A DNA stretch of 64,000 nt, taken from contig NZ_OZ242038.1 in the NCBI RefSeq assembly GCF_965205175.1, positions 2,418,001 to 2,482,000 on the forward strand, given 5' to 3'. This document shows positions 17,301 through 25,442 of this stretch, piece after piece. The notes under the pieces were generated by a model that searched no databases, had not been told where the DNA came from, and saw nothing but the letters and a program-made list of their open reading frames with translations. Position 1 is the first letter of the stretch. Each line of letters starts with the position of its first letter. Position numbers and translations under genes: made by a program. The stretch is from Poriferisodalis sp965205175. Its GTDB lineage: Bacteria; Actinomycetota; Acidimicrobiia; Acidimicrobiales; Poriferisodalaceae.

Positions 17301-17556
17301 GGTGATCAGCGAACTGGAACCCGAGATGGAAGTGCTGGCTCAGTTCGAGCGCATCGCCTCGTCGTTCTTCGCGCGCAACGGGGTGCGCATGGCTACCGCG
17401 ATCGGCTTCACGCCGGCACCTGAGGACGTGGACGAACGCGTCATCCGTCAGGCGATGGGCATCTCCCCCAGGCACGAACGCGTCACGTGGAGGCTCATCC
17501 GCGGCCGCCGCGAACGCCTCACCTCCAGGGTGGGCAAGCCGCACGACGTGACATGA
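14365..17556 (+). CDS. cytochrome P450 - UbiB/ABC1 kinase fusion
   Basis: One uninterrupted frame of 1063 residues (GTG start) encodes two families. A Thr-rich N-terminus (1-35) precedes a P450 domain (about 40-505) with the I-helix GADTTRN near 315, the ExxR helix EESLRY near 352 and the haem loop FGSGAHHCLG near 451. A low-complexity linker follows (505-550), including a HAPGN repeat. The second half (550-1063) is a UbiB/ADCK-type atypical kinase: KLGPAYIKLAQL near 626, the Ala-rich loop AAASIAQVH near 691, VVVKVQRP, catalytic FHGDFHAGN near 846 and DFG near 874. Members of the UbiB family support isoprenoid quinone biosynthesis. The fusion implies that the kinase-like half assists or regulates the P450 reaction. 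A 15-bp in-frame repeat at about 15595-15640 gives ASSGQ units. Confidence 0.85.
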   Translation: MSDSTTTPTTEPTTNSATEPKTRPTTAPAKTSSEASARAPGPQHEAMRSVDDEGAVPFADFAIGEFADLVAMSRELNRTGDWVVRTPFGLFVHGYRQARTILRDPTWISVLAGIAMLDGRQQAAMDVNALMSRVRGDTPAAGSSNGSNGEAMQARPNVLAMEGDDHRRLRRLFGPSFTPAAADRLRPFMASHAGHLIDPMVTEGDGEVVSELCDPYPVPVICRLLGVTDDDWGQFGRWAETIFGLFDGDAEAVLAKLGDIATARAELGAYVVDLIERRRREPADDLLTEWIDASDEGDRLSGDELIGMVEALLIAGADTTRNQLGAMLAVLADRPERYAALRADPEQIPAYVEESLRYIGAVRTAMRITTADVVVDGLLFPAGTVVMIGLHAASLSGSCPAHATDVSAPASSGQASSGQASSGPAPPSPDPSAPDPYEFDPTVTREHPHLSFGSGAHHCLGAFLARAELQEALRAFVERVERFELAEPVQWKPLSMGIWGPSRMRLRLHAPGNLHAPGNTTTPATAPSPGGRVEAGTLPPADTHIDVGTSAPQDRYLAEVAPLRRAIAAGVPALVERPRFPPLGRLVVTAARIGWAVYAGRMLDRRLDPEQRREQTYRRLRLAATKLGPAYIKLAQLIAAGEGVFPDALVAECRLCRDQVPAAPWPAVRGVVEAELGPIDERFAQFDAVATAAASIAQVHKARLADGTQVVVKVQRPDIRRSVERDLAVLAWIAPKLVGRIPIAALANPPALVELFAETISEELDFRVEVANLFEVRRALRSVATGRWQVPEPVLDGVTERVIVMSPVAGRPLSELQPEDLGEGDAAALFRQMNDALLHGACMTGVFHGDFHAGNVFIDTEGTPPGQPPVIGLVDFGITGRLEGPKRVAFLRYVVGLLTGDLQAQIAGMIELGAFGPGSDPQRVIEELRLDRPDFDPLELSEAEFTAEFRALISGLLANGARIPKELMLFIKNFAYLCSVISELEPEMEVLAQFERIASSFFARNGVRMATAIGFTPAPEDVDERVIRQAMGISPRHERVTWRLIRGRRERLTSRVGKPHDVT

Positions 17557-18476
17557 CGCGGTCGCTGGTTGCGGTGGCGCCCGACTGCTGGAGGCGGCCT
17601 GCGCTCGCCGACGCTGTCGTGCGAGGCGGAGGCACGCTGAGCGCGCCCGAGCAGGCCACCGGGCTGGTGTGGGCCGAGCCCGCCCAGGCACACCTGATCG
17701 GAGACTTCGTGGACGCCCACGGCGGCATCGACTGGGTGCAGCTCCCCTACGCCGGGATCGAGCCGGTGGCGGACATCGTGACCGCGCGGCCGTCAATCGA
17801 GTGGTACTGCGGCAAGGGCGTCTACGCGGAACCTGTGGCCGAGCATGCGCTGATGCTGACGCTGGCGGGTTTGCGCGGCATGGCCGCCTACGCCCGCACC
17901 GACCGGTGGAGCACGCCGCAAGGGCGCAATCTGCTCGGCGCATCGGTGACGGTGCTCGGCGGCGGCGGCATCGCGGAATCGCTGCTGCGGCTGCTGGCAC
18001 CGTTCGGCGCCAGCGTGACCGTGCTGCGCAATCGGCCGCAGCCCATGGAGGGCGCGGCGCGGGTGGTAGGCCCCGCTGCGCTGGCGGAGGTGCTGGCGGG
18101 CACGGACGTGCTGGTGCTGGCGCTGGCGCTCACCCCCGACACTGCCGGGATCGTCGGCGCTGCGGAGCTGGCAGCACTGCCGGCGCACGCTTGGGTGGTG
18201 AACGTGGCACGGGGCGGTCACATCGTCACCGACGACTTGGTGACGGCGCTGCGTTCGGGCCAGATCGGCGGCGCAGCACTGGATGTCACCGACCCCGAGC
18301 CGCTGCCGCAGGGCCATCCGCTGTGGACGCTCCCCAACTGCCTGATCACGCCGCACATCGCCAACACGCCTGAGATGGGCTTGGCACTGCTCGCCGACCG
18401 CGTCGCTGCGAACGTGGCACGCAGGATCGCCGGCGAACCGCTGATCGGTCCGGTCTTCGTCGAGCTGGGCTACTGA
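17553..18476 (+). CDS. D-isomer-specific 2-hydroxyacid dehydrogenase
   Basis: The product has 307 residues. The Rossmann segment is TVLGGGGIAESLLRLLAPFG, with GGGGIA in place of the usual GxGxxG. VNVARGGHIV is the second cofactor-domain signature, and ITPHIANTP carries the catalytic His. ATG 17553 overlaps the stop of the P450-UbiB gene as ATGA, so the two are probably co-translated. The substrate cannot be inferred; the N-terminal domain is shorter than in glycerate or phosphoglycerate enzymes. Confidence 0.8.
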   Translation: MTRSLVAVAPDCWRRPALADAVVRGGGTLSAPEQATGLVWAEPAQAHLIGDFVDAHGGIDWVQLPYAGIEPVADIVTARPSIEWYCGKGVYAEPVAEHALMLTLAGLRGMAAYARTDRWSTPQGRNLLGASVTVLGGGGIAESLLRLLAPFGASVTVLRNRPQPMEGAARVVGPAALAEVLAGTDVLVLALALTPDTAGIVGAAELAALPAHAWVVNVARGGHIVTDDLVTALRSGQIGGAALDVTDPEPLPQGHPLWTLPNCLITPHIANTPEMGLALLADRVAANVARRIAGEPLIGPVFVELGY

Positions 18477-18534
18477 CCCGGTTTGGCTACTGAGTCGGTT
18501 TCGCTACTGAACGACAGCTTGGCTACTCAACGAC

Positions 18535-18572
18535 GGCTCGTCGGAAGCTAGCTGGCTCGCCGGAAGCTAGCG
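18535..18572. repeat. 19-bp direct repeat at the pheT 3' end
   Basis: GGCTCGTCGGAAGCTAGCT (18535-18553) is repeated with two changes at 18554-18572, overlapping the pheT stop codon. Immediately before it, TTGGCTACTGA-like words recur three times (18482-18530). It lies between two convergent genes. Confidence 0.75.
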
Positions 18573-21095
18573 GAGCTGGGCGCCGTGTTCGCGTTCGACG
18601 GCGTCGATGCAGCGCCGGCGCACCTCGGCCACGTGATCGTCGGTCAGCGTGCGGTCGTCGGCCTGCAGCCGGAGCCGATACGCCAGCGAGCGGGTGCCGG
18701 GGGGCATCTGGTCGCCCCGGTAGACGTCGAAGAGAGCCACCGATCGCACCTGCGGGCTGCCGGTGGCGCGCAGCGAATCGCTGACCGCCGATGCCGGCAC
18801 GTGATCCGGCACGGCGAACGCCAGGTCGATGTCGCTGGACGGGTAGGTCGAGACCAGCCGATAGGGACGGTGCGCCGCCGCGGCTGCGGCTGCGAGCAGC
18901 TGCGTGACGTCGAGCTCCAGCCAAGCGCAGCGCTGCCCGAGACCGTGGCGATCGCACACGGCCGGGTCGATCTCGCCCACCACGCCCACGGCCTGCCCGG
19001 CGATCAGGACGCGAGCCGCGCGCGCAGGGTGCATGCCCGGGAGATCGCGTGCATTGGCGAGCGAGCCGTCGAGACCGTAGGCCGTTTCGATCAGATGCCA
19101 CAGCTGCACTGCGGCTGCAGCACCGCTGTCGGCCCAGATGACGCCCAGCTGCTCGGTCTCGACCGGCAATGCCCCCGTAGCAGCACCCGCGGAGATCGCA
19201 TCGACGGATGCGGGTGCGTCAGACGGCACGTCAACGGGAGGCCGAGCGAACACCACGCCCAGCTCGAACAGGCACACAGCATCGTTGCGGTGAGCGCCGT
19301 TGTAGGCGGCGGCAGCGAGCAGACCGGGACGCAGTGACGGGCGCAACACCGATTCCTCGGCCGCGAGCGGGTTCAGCAGCCTGATCGGCTCGGCCTTGGT
19401 CGGCTCGGCGTTCTCCATGCCGGCGCGACGCAGCGCGTCGGGCGCCAAGAATGGATTGGGCATGGCCTCGCTCGCCCCGGCCCCGACGACGACGCGACGC
19501 AGGTCGCGGCGCAGGTGCTGAGCCGGCGTCAGCCTGCCCGGCGCGGGCGAACGCGGGACCGTGCGTCCGAGCCTGCCGTAGCCGTAGTGGCGTGCGACTT
19601 CCTCGGCCACATCCGTCTCGGTGACGACATCGGGCCGAAAGCTGGGAACGGTGACGTCCAACGCGACGTCGAGTGCGTCGCTGGGCACACCGTCGAGCCC
19701 TGCGGCATCGCGCTCGGCCGCAACAGTGCCGGCCACAGCACAGCCAAATCCGATGGGATCGAGCAGCCCGCTCAGCTCTGCGGCGGCGAATGACCGCCCC
19801 AGCAGGTGGCTGATGCGACCCGGGCGCACGCGTACACGAGCAGGCGCAGCAAGCTCGCCACGCACGTCGAGTCGGCCGCGGCGCACCGACACACCGCCGG
19901 GGGTTGCGGCGTCCAGCAGCTCGCAGAACCGATCCAAGGCGACCGGCACCAGCTCGTAGTCGGTGCCTCGCTCGAATCGCATGGAGGCTTCCGAGCGCAG
20001 GCCGAGACGCTGCGAGGTGCGGGTGATCGACAGGCGGTCCCACGACGCGAGCTCGACGAGCACGGCAGAAGTCTCGGTGCTGATCTCCGTGCTCTCGCCG
20101 CCCATCACGCCGGCGATGCCGATCGGCCGGTCATCGCGATCGACGATGAGGCCGTCACCTGGTTGCATGTCGCGTTCGACGCCGTCCAACGTCACCAGAC
20201 GTTCGCCACCAGTGCTGCGACGGGTCGCGAGATGTCCAGCGGGAACCCTCCCCAGGTCATAGGTGTGGTTCGGCGTGCCCAGCTCGAGCATCACGTAGTT
20301 CGAGACGTCCACGACGGAGTTGATCGGACGCATGCCGCACAGGGCGAGGCGAGCCTGCATCCACAGCGGCGACTCGCCGACGGACACCTCGCTGACGACA
20401 CGAACGCCGAATCTGCCGCAGAGCTCCCGGTCGATGATCTCCGCCGAAGCAACGGCGCCGATGTCGTGGCCGGACTCGACCACGGTGGGCTGCGGAATCC
20501 GAAACGGCGCACCGAGCCGTGCTGCGAGATCGCGGGCCACACCGGCCACCGACATGGCGTCGGGTCGGTTCGGGTTCACCTCCAGGTCGTACAGCACGTC
20601 GCCTGCCAGCCCCAGCTGGGACATGAGCGGAGCACCGAGTTCCATGTCGCTCGGCAGGACCATGATGCCGTCTGCATCTGCGCCGAGCCCCAGCTCGGCT
20701 GCGGAGCAGCACATCCCCTCGGAGACCTCGCCGCGCATGCGGCGCCTGCCGATCTCCAGACCGCCGGGCATGGTGGTGCCGAGCGTGGCGAGCGGTATCA
20801 GATCGCCGACGGCCATGTTGAAGGCCCCGCAGCACACTTGCAGCGCTCCGCCGGTGCTGGCCCTATCAGCGCCCGCGCCATCGGCACTCGGAAGCTCGAC
20901 GTCGACCAGCTGGATGCGGTCCGCGTCGGGGTGGGGCCGCAGACCGGCGACGCGGGCCACCACGACCCCGTCGAGCCTCGGCAGCAGGCGCATCTCTTCC
21001 ACGGCCATGCCGAGATCGCTGAGGTGATCCGCCAGCTCGTCCGGTTCGCCCTCGATGGACGCGAACTCGCGCAGCCAGCTCAGCAGCACCTTCAT
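18567..21095 (-). CDS. pheT: phenylalanyl-tRNA synthetase beta subunit
   Basis: The product has 842 residues, the normal length. MKVLLSWLREF is the classical start. The EMAP/OB tRNA-binding domain follows (about 43-150, VVVARVAGLRPHPDADRIQ), then B3/B4 (SVVDVSNYVMLELG) and B5 domains, the catalytic-like core, and a C-terminal FDX-ACB domain that begins at STYPSSDIDLAFAV. It forms the alpha2-beta2 enzyme with PheS and charges tRNA-Phe in the cytoplasm. It is last in the infC-rpmI-rplT-trmH-pheS-pheT cluster, separated from pheS by a 24-bp minisatellite. Confidence 0.97.
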   Translation of the reverse strand: MKVLLSWLREFASIEGEPDELADHLSDLGMAVEEMRLLPRLDGVVVARVAGLRPHPDADRIQLVDVELPSADGAGADRASTGGALQVCCGAFNMAVGDLIPLATLGTTMPGGLEIGRRRMRGEVSEGMCCSAAELGLGADADGIMVLPSDMELGAPLMSQLGLAGDVLYDLEVNPNRPDAMSVAGVARDLAARLGAPFRIPQPTVVESGHDIGAVASAEIIDRELCGRFGVRVVSEVSVGESPLWMQARLALCGMRPINSVVDVSNYVMLELGTPNHTYDLGRVPAGHLATRRSTGGERLVTLDGVERDMQPGDGLIVDRDDRPIGIAGVMGGESTEISTETSAVLVELASWDRLSITRTSQRLGLRSEASMRFERGTDYELVPVALDRFCELLDAATPGGVSVRRGRLDVRGELAAPARVRVRPGRISHLLGRSFAAAELSGLLDPIGFGCAVAGTVAAERDAAGLDGVPSDALDVALDVTVPSFRPDVVTETDVAEEVARHYGYGRLGRTVPRSPAPGRLTPAQHLRRDLRRVVVGAGASEAMPNPFLAPDALRRAGMENAEPTKAEPIRLLNPLAAEESVLRPSLRPGLLAAAAYNGAHRNDAVCLFELGVVFARPPVDVPSDAPASVDAISAGAATGALPVETEQLGVIWADSGAAAAVQLWHLIETAYGLDGSLANARDLPGMHPARAARVLIAGQAVGVVGEIDPAVCDRHGLGQRCAWLELDVTQLLAAAAAAAHRPYRLVSTYPSSDIDLAFAVPDHVPASAVSDSLRATGSPQVRSVALFDVYRGDQMPPGTRSLAYRLRLQADDRTLTDDHVAEVRRRCIDAVEREHGAQLR

Positions 21096-21161
21096 CTGGC
21101 TCGGCCTCGGGTTCGCTCGTCTCGTTCGATTCGTTCGATACGCACGTCCGCGCGGCGCGCC

Positions 21162-21233
21162 GTCAGACCTGCCGTCGGTGTTGCCGTCAGGCCTGCCATC
21201 AGTGTTGCCATCGGGCCTGCCATCAGAACTGCC
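21162..21233. repeat. 24-bp tandem repeat between pheS and pheT
   Basis: Three 24-bp units start at 21162, 21186 and 21210 (GTCAGACCTGCCGTCGGTGT type, ending TTGCC). The third runs into the final codons of pheS, so repeat growth has reached the gene's stop codon. Confidence 0.8.
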
Positions 21234-22344
21234 GCAGGAAACGGAGGTCGTTGGTGTACATCTCCCGCAGGTCGTCGATGCTGTGGCGCATCAGCGCCAG
21301 GCGGTCGATGCCGAAGCCGAAGGCGAACCCGGTCCATTCCTCGGCGTCGATGCCGCAGTTGACCAGCACGTTGGGATGCACCATGCCGCAGCCGCCCAGC
21401 TCGATCCAGCCGGTGCGCGCGCAGGTCTGACAGCCCGAGCCGTCGCACAGGCCGCAGCTGATGTCGAACTCGGCTGAGGGCTCAGTGAAGGGGAAGTACG
21501 AAGGTCGCAGCCGGGAGGAGATGGACGTGCCGAAGTACGCCGAGGTGAACTCCTCAAGCGTGCCCGCCAAGTCGGTGAAGGAGATGCCCCGGTCCACGAC
21601 GAGACCTTCGATCTGGTGGAAGACCGGCATGTGGCTGGCATCTGCGGTGTCGCGCCGGAACACCCGCCCCGGGCAGACGGTGTAGATCGGCGGCGGCTGT
21701 GCCTCCATGACCCGGATCTGCACCGGTGAGGTGTGGGTGCGCAACAGCACACCGGACGCCCCCATGTCGGATGCGCCCATGTCCAGGTAGAGCGTGTCCC
21801 ACATGGAACGAGCGGGATGTGCGACCGGCAGGTTCAGGGCTTCGAAGTTGTACCAGTCGGACTCGGCTTGGGGACCCTCGGAGACCGTGAATCCCATGCC
21901 CACGAACACGTCTTCGAGCCGTTCGGTGGTCTGGGTGACCACATGCAGGTGACCGCGCTGGGGGCCCGTCGGAATCTCGGTGAGGTCCATCCACTCGCGC
22001 TGCAGCTGCACGCTGCGTGCAGCGCAGGTGAGCTGCTCGGCTGCTCGCGCATGGGCTGCGCGCAACGCCTGCTGTGCCTCATGGAGCGCCCGCCCGACGG
22101 TAGCTCGCTGCTGCGCAGGAATCGAGCCCAGCGTCTGCTTGATGTGTCCCAGCGAGGACTTGCGCCCGAACAGCGTCGACTCCACCTGTGCCAGCTCCTC
22201 GACGCCGGCAGCCGCCGCTACTGCAGCCAGCCCTGCACCACGCGCCGCCTCGATCTCGGCGAGCAGCGTGGCGCCGGAAGCCTCGACAGCGGGCTCTCCG
22301 GCTGAGCCGCCGCTGCCATGGCCGTCCGTGTCGGTGCCGCTCAC
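21223..22344 (-). CDS. pheS: phenylalanyl-tRNA synthetase alpha subunit
   Basis: The product has 373 residues. The N-terminal coiled-coil arm spans about 25-110. Class II motif 2 lies around PVFHQIEGLVVD, the substrate segment is PYF-containing PSYFPFTEPSAEFD, and motif 3 is GFAFGFGIDRLALMRH. A CxxC-type cluster (CGLCDGSGCQTCARTGW) sits before motif 3, as in many bacterial PheS. The GTG start at 22344 overlaps the upstream methylase stop (TGA 22343-22341). A duplicated DMGAS segment near residue 188 is an unusual small insertion. Confidence 0.96.
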   Translation of the reverse strand: MSGTDTDGHGSGGSAGEPAVEASGATLLAEIEAARGAGLAAVAAAAGVEELAQVESTLFGRKSSLGHIKQTLGSIPAQQRATVGRALHEAQQALRAAHARAAEQLTCAARSVQLQREWMDLTEIPTGPQRGHLHVVTQTTERLEDVFVGMGFTVSEGPQAESDWYNFEALNLPVAHPARSMWDTLYLDMGASDMGASGVLLRTHTSPVQIRVMEAQPPPIYTVCPGRVFRRDTADASHMPVFHQIEGLVVDRGISFTDLAGTLEEFTSAYFGTSISSRLRPSYFPFTEPSAEFDISCGLCDGSGCQTCARTGWIELGGCGMVHPNVLVNCGIDAEEWTGFAFGFGIDRLALMRHSIDDLREMYTNDLRFLRQF

Positions 22345-23216
22345 ACCGAGCAGGGTACGAGACTGGACGAACTGCCGGCCACGCCGTCGCCGACCTCGCG
22401 TGGGCGCATGGCATACATCAGCACGGCGGCTGCCACGGCCACGTTGAGCGAGTCCACTGGCGGTTGCATCGGTATGGCGACGGCGATGTCGGTGCCGTCT
22501 ACCGCCTGCGCGGAGAACCCGTGCGCCTCGTTGCCCACCACGAGCGCCATCCGCTCAGCGCACGGCACCGCATCGAGCCCGAGCGCGCCCGCGGGCGTAG
22601 CTCGCACCCGCATGTGGCCGGCGTCGTGCAGCGCGTCGAGCACATCGGCAGTCGACTGCCCACGGCATACCGACAGCCCGAAGGTCAGCCCTGCTGCGCC
22701 GCGCAGCGCTTTCGGGCTCCACAGGTCGGTCGTGCCTTCGGTGGCGATGACCGCGCCGAATCCCGCGGCTGCTGCGCTGCGAACCACTGCGCCTGCATTG
22801 CCCGGGTCCCGCACGGCCTCGAGCACCACCACCCGTTCGGCTTGGACTGCCGCGCTGAGGGACGTGTCCGCGAAGGGCGCTGTGGCCATGACGCCTTGCG
22901 GGTTCATGGCATCAGCGAGGGGGTCGAGCACGTCAGCGGGGACGGCGTAGATCGTGCCGATCCGCTGCCGAAAGCCTGCGCCGAGCCGACACGCGTCGGG
23001 ATGGTCTTCGTCGAGGCCCCAAGGCGCGTAACGGTCCACCAGCTCGGGTTTGGCGAGCACGGCCTCGAGCGTGGCACCGCTGGCCAGCGCCCCATCGATC
23101 GCTCTGGGTCCCTCCACCACCGCCATGCCGGTGGCGTCTCGCCGGCGCCGGTCGCGCACCAAACGCGACAGCCGTGCGAGCGCGGCCTTCGAGGGTGCCG
23201 GGGCGCGAGTGCTCAG
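22341..23216 (-). CDS. SpoU/TrmH-family RNA 2'-O-methyltransferase
   Basis: The product is about 291 residues. An N-terminal substrate-binding region (LVRDRRRRDATGMAVVEGPR) precedes the SPOUT knot domain: VLEAVRDPGNAGAVVRSA, LVVGNEAHGFS and the C-terminal IPMQPPVDSLNVAVAAAV. These match motifs 1-3 of 2'-O-ribose methylases; the RNA target is not known. The start is unclear: no ATG, GTG or TTG lies ahead of the conserved start, and CTG 23216, overlapping the rplT stop, fits best. GTG inside LVRDR would truncate the domain. Confidence 0.85.
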   Translation of the reverse strand: MSTRAPAPSKAALARLSRLVRDRRRRDATGMAVVEGPRAIDGALASGATLEAVLAKPELVDRYAPWGLDEDHPDACRLGAGFRQRIGTIYAVPADVLDPLADAMNPQGVMATAPFADTSLSAAVQAERVVVLEAVRDPGNAGAVVRSAAAAGFGAVIATEGTTDLWSPKALRGAAGLTFGLSVCRGQSTADVLDALHDAGHMRVRATPAGALGLDAVPCAERMALVVGNEAHGFSAQAVDGTDIAVAIPMQPPVDSLNVAVAAAVLMYAMRPREVGDGVAGSSSSLVPCSV

Positions 23217-23662
23217 ACTGCCTCGCTGGGGACGGCTGCCCCGGCCGCTGCAGGCTCGCGTGGCGAGGGCGCTTCGGAAACGGCTGCCTCGCTCGGCAGG
23301 GCTGTCTCGGAAACGGCTGCCTGGGCACGCTCGACGATCGCCGCGAATGCTGCGGCATCGCTCACGGCGAGGTCCGCCAGATGCTTGCGGTCGACGGCCA
23401 CGCCTGCGGCGTCGAGCCCGTGCATCAGACGGCTGTAGGTCGTGCCGTTCTGCCGGGCAGCGGCATTGATGCGCTGAATCCACAGTCGGCGGAACTCGCC
23501 CTTGCGGGCCCGGCGATCGCGGTACGCGTACTGCCCGCTGTGCATGACCTGCTCGTTGGCGGCCCGGTACGACCGGCTCTTGTTGCCGTAGTAGCCCTTG
23601 GCTTTGCGCAGCGTCGCCTTGCGACGAGTGCGGCTGGCTACAGAACGCTTGACTCTCGCCAC
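23213..23662 (-). CDS. rplT: 50S ribosomal protein L20
   Basis: MARVKRSVASRTRRKATLRK is the canonical L20 N-terminus and the core continues to about residue 115 (AFAAIVERAQ). L20 binds 23S rRNA and is needed for 50S assembly. The protein then has an unusual ~34-residue Ala/Glu/Ser/Pro-rich tail containing repeated SEAAVSE-like words encoded by an in-frame 15-bp-type repeat (TCGGAAACGGCTGCC). A normal L20 ends near residue 118. The gene lies downstream of rpmI and overlaps the methylase gene. Confidence 0.95.
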   Translation of the reverse strand: MARVKRSVASRTRRKATLRKAKGYYGNKSRSYRAANEQVMHSGQYAYRDRRARKGEFRRLWIQRINAAARQNGTTYSRLMHGLDAAGVAVDRKHLADLAVSDAAAFAAIVERAQAAVSETALPSEAAVSEAPSPREPAAAGAAVPSEAV

Positions 23663-23680
23663 GTTGCTTCGTCCTTGCTA

Positions 23681-23740
23681 GTCGGGGTTGGGCTGGTCGG
23701 GGTTGGGCTGGTCGGGGTCGGGCTGGTCGAGATTGGGCTG
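23681..23740. repeat. 15-bp tandem repeat, four copies
   Basis: GTCGGGGTTGGGCTG is repeated at 23681 and 23696 perfectly and at 23711 and 23726 with changes. It lies between rpmI and rplT, immediately upstream of rplT on the minus strand, so it would be transcribed in the operon leader of rplT. Confidence 0.9.
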
Positions 23741-23800
23741 ACTAGTGCCTGCTGGGGCGTCTAGCCAGTGCTGGACTGGGCTGGGGCTGTGCGGAACGGC

Positions 23801-23995
23801 TCAGCGGCCCAGCATCTGGTTGACTCGCTTCGCATCGGCCGGCGAGACCTCGCCTTCGAGCGCCAGACGCCGCTTGCGCGCCGACGACTTCTTCTCCAGC
23901 AGGTGATTGCGATTTCTCCTGCGACGCACCAGCTTGCCGGTGCCGGTGGTCTTGAAGCGCTTCTTGGCGCCGCTGTGGGTCTTCATCTTGGGCAT
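23801..23995 (-). CDS. rpmI: 50S ribosomal protein L35
   Basis: The product has 64 residues and begins MPKMKTHSGAKKRFKTTGTG, the family signature. It is highly basic with the RRRRNRNHLLEKKS core and ends NQMLGR. It sits between infC and rplT in the standard order, 24 bp after infC. Confidence 0.97.
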   Translation of the reverse strand: MPKMKTHSGAKKRFKTTGTGKLVRRRRNRNHLLEKKSSARKRRLALEGEVSPADAKRVNQMLGR

Positions 23996-24019
23996 GGTGC
24001 TGCTGCTCTGCTCGTGTAC

Positions 24020-24646
24020 TCAATCGCTGGGCGAGTCTGCTGCTCTGCGGCGCTGGCGCGATACGCGGTCCGGGCTGAGCAGCATCGTCATGTTGCGCCC
24101 GTCCAGTCGGGGAAACTGATCGACCTTGCCCACGTCGGCGACCTCCTGCGCGATCCGTTCCAGGATCTGGCCGCCGAGCTCAGGATGGAAGACCTCGCGC
24201 CCCCGGAACATCACGGTGACTTTGACCTTGTGGCCTTCCTCGAGGAACTTGCTGACCTTGGCCGTCTTGGTGCCAAAGTCACCGGACCCGATCTTGGGCC
24301 GGTACTTCATCTCCTTGAGCCCCGCGTGCGTCGACTTGCGTCGCGATTCCTTTGCCCGCTGCGCCGCCTCGTACTTGTACTTGCCGTAGTCCATGATCCG
24401 GCAGACCGGCGGCGCCGCGTTCGGCGCAACCTCGACCAGGTCGAGGTCCAGGTTGCGGGCGATCTGCAAGGCCTCAGGAACCGATGTGATGCCGATCTGC
24501 TCGCCATCGGGTGAAACCAAGCGAACCTCGCGGACCCTGATGTCCTCGTTGATTCGGGCGTCACCGTCGCTTGCGCGTGCTATGGCCGTACTCGCTTGTC
24601 CAAAGGATGCTCCTCGTCCAGTCGGAGTGTGTTGTGTGCCCAGCAC
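24020..24646 (-). CDS. infC: translation initiation factor IF-3
   Basis: The product is 208 residues from GTG 24646. The IF3 N-domain starts at RINEDIRVREVRLVSPDGEQ. The linker and C-domain are clear (VVEVAPNAAPPVCRIMDYGKYKYE, KVTVMFRGREVFHPE). The C-terminal DSPSD tail is short. No ATG, GTG or TTG lies between 24646 and the conserved domain; a GAGGAG sits where it could serve only a non-standard codon. IF3 genes in other bacteria use rare start codons, so the true start may be internal. A TACCCT element on the minus strand near 24712-24717 is a possible -10. Confidence 0.93.
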   Translation of the reverse strand: MLGTQHTPTGRGASFGQASTAIARASDGDARINEDIRVREVRLVSPDGEQIGITSVPEALQIARNLDLDLVEVAPNAAPPVCRIMDYGKYKYEAAQRAKESRRKSTHAGLKEMKYRPKIGSGDFGTKTAKVSKFLEEGHKVKVTVMFRGREVFHPELGGQILERIAQEVADVGKVDQFPRLDGRNMTMLLSPDRVSRQRRRAADSPSD

Positions 24647-24835
24647 CGAAACTCGCCCTGCGGCGGTTCGGTGAGGGTCAGACCCCGCTTGCTTGCGTGG
24701 TGAGCGCCGTAGGGTAACAGAGCCGAAGCCGCCCAGCACAGCCTCACCTCCGACCCCATCGGCGGCCCCAGCAGTTCCCGGCGATGAGGCCGCAGCGTGG
24801 CGCCGGCGACGGCAGGACGAGCGAGGAGAGCGCCG

Positions 24836-25351
24836 ATGAGCACGTTGTGGACGCCGGGGGGCGAACATCGAGTTCCTCGCGAGACGCCCGCTGGGCCGTC
24901 GCCGGACCGTTCCGACGGCACCGCCGGCGGTGCGAGCGCATCTGGCGCCGATGCGTCACGCACGGCCGACGACCCAGGCGGTTTCGGCGCGGCGTTCGAC
25001 ATCGACCCCGAGACCGGGTACCCCATCGATCCGCGCACCGGTGAGCCGTTCGACCCCGAAGAGCTGGCCGAGATGAACGATCGGCTGCGCGAGGCTCAAG
25101 AGCAGCTGGTGTCGGTTCCCTCTGCGGAGATCGTCCAGAACCACATGATGGGGCTGTTCGAGCTGGCTGCACTGCATCTGCGCAGGGATCCGCCCGACCT
25201 GGCCGAAGCCAAGCTGCCCATCGACGCACTCGGACTCCTGGTGGACCAATTGGCAGACGAGCTGCCCGCCGCAGACACGCTGCGAGGCGCACTGCAGCAG
25301 ATTCGCCTCGCCTACGTCGAGGTTCACAAGCACCTCACCGCTGCCGAGTAG
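24836..25351 (+). CDS. DUF1844-like protein divergent from infC
   Basis: The product has 171 residues. GAGGAG lies 7 bp before ATG 24836. Residues 1-45 are polar and disordered. FDIDPETGYPIDPRTGEPFD is a repeated DP-TGxP pattern. The C-terminal ~90 residues form helices typical of DUF1844 (HMMGLFELAALHL, DLAEAKLPIDALGLLVDQL, IRLAYVEVH). Members near infC are common in actinobacteria. No function is established. Confidence 0.7.
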   Translation: MSTLWTPGGEHRVPRETPAGPSPDRSDGTAGGASASGADASRTADDPGGFGAAFDIDPETGYPIDPRTGEPFDPEELAEMNDRLREAQEQLVSVPSAEIVQNHMMGLFELAALHLRRDPPDLAEAKLPIDALGLLVDQLADELPAADTLRGALQQIRLAYVEVHKHLTAAE

Positions 25352-25442
25352 GCGCCGACCGCGTCAGGCTGTCGAACATGCCGGCGCAGCGAACCGCGGC
25401 GAGGTGACCGCTCGCGTGAACCTGCTGACGCATCACCTTGAT

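Noticed and set aside
15628..18000. 790-residue minus-strand frame opposite the P450-UbiB and dehydrogenase genes
   Set aside because: It is a shadow of two genes with clear catalytic motifs on the plus strand, caused by high GC at third positions.
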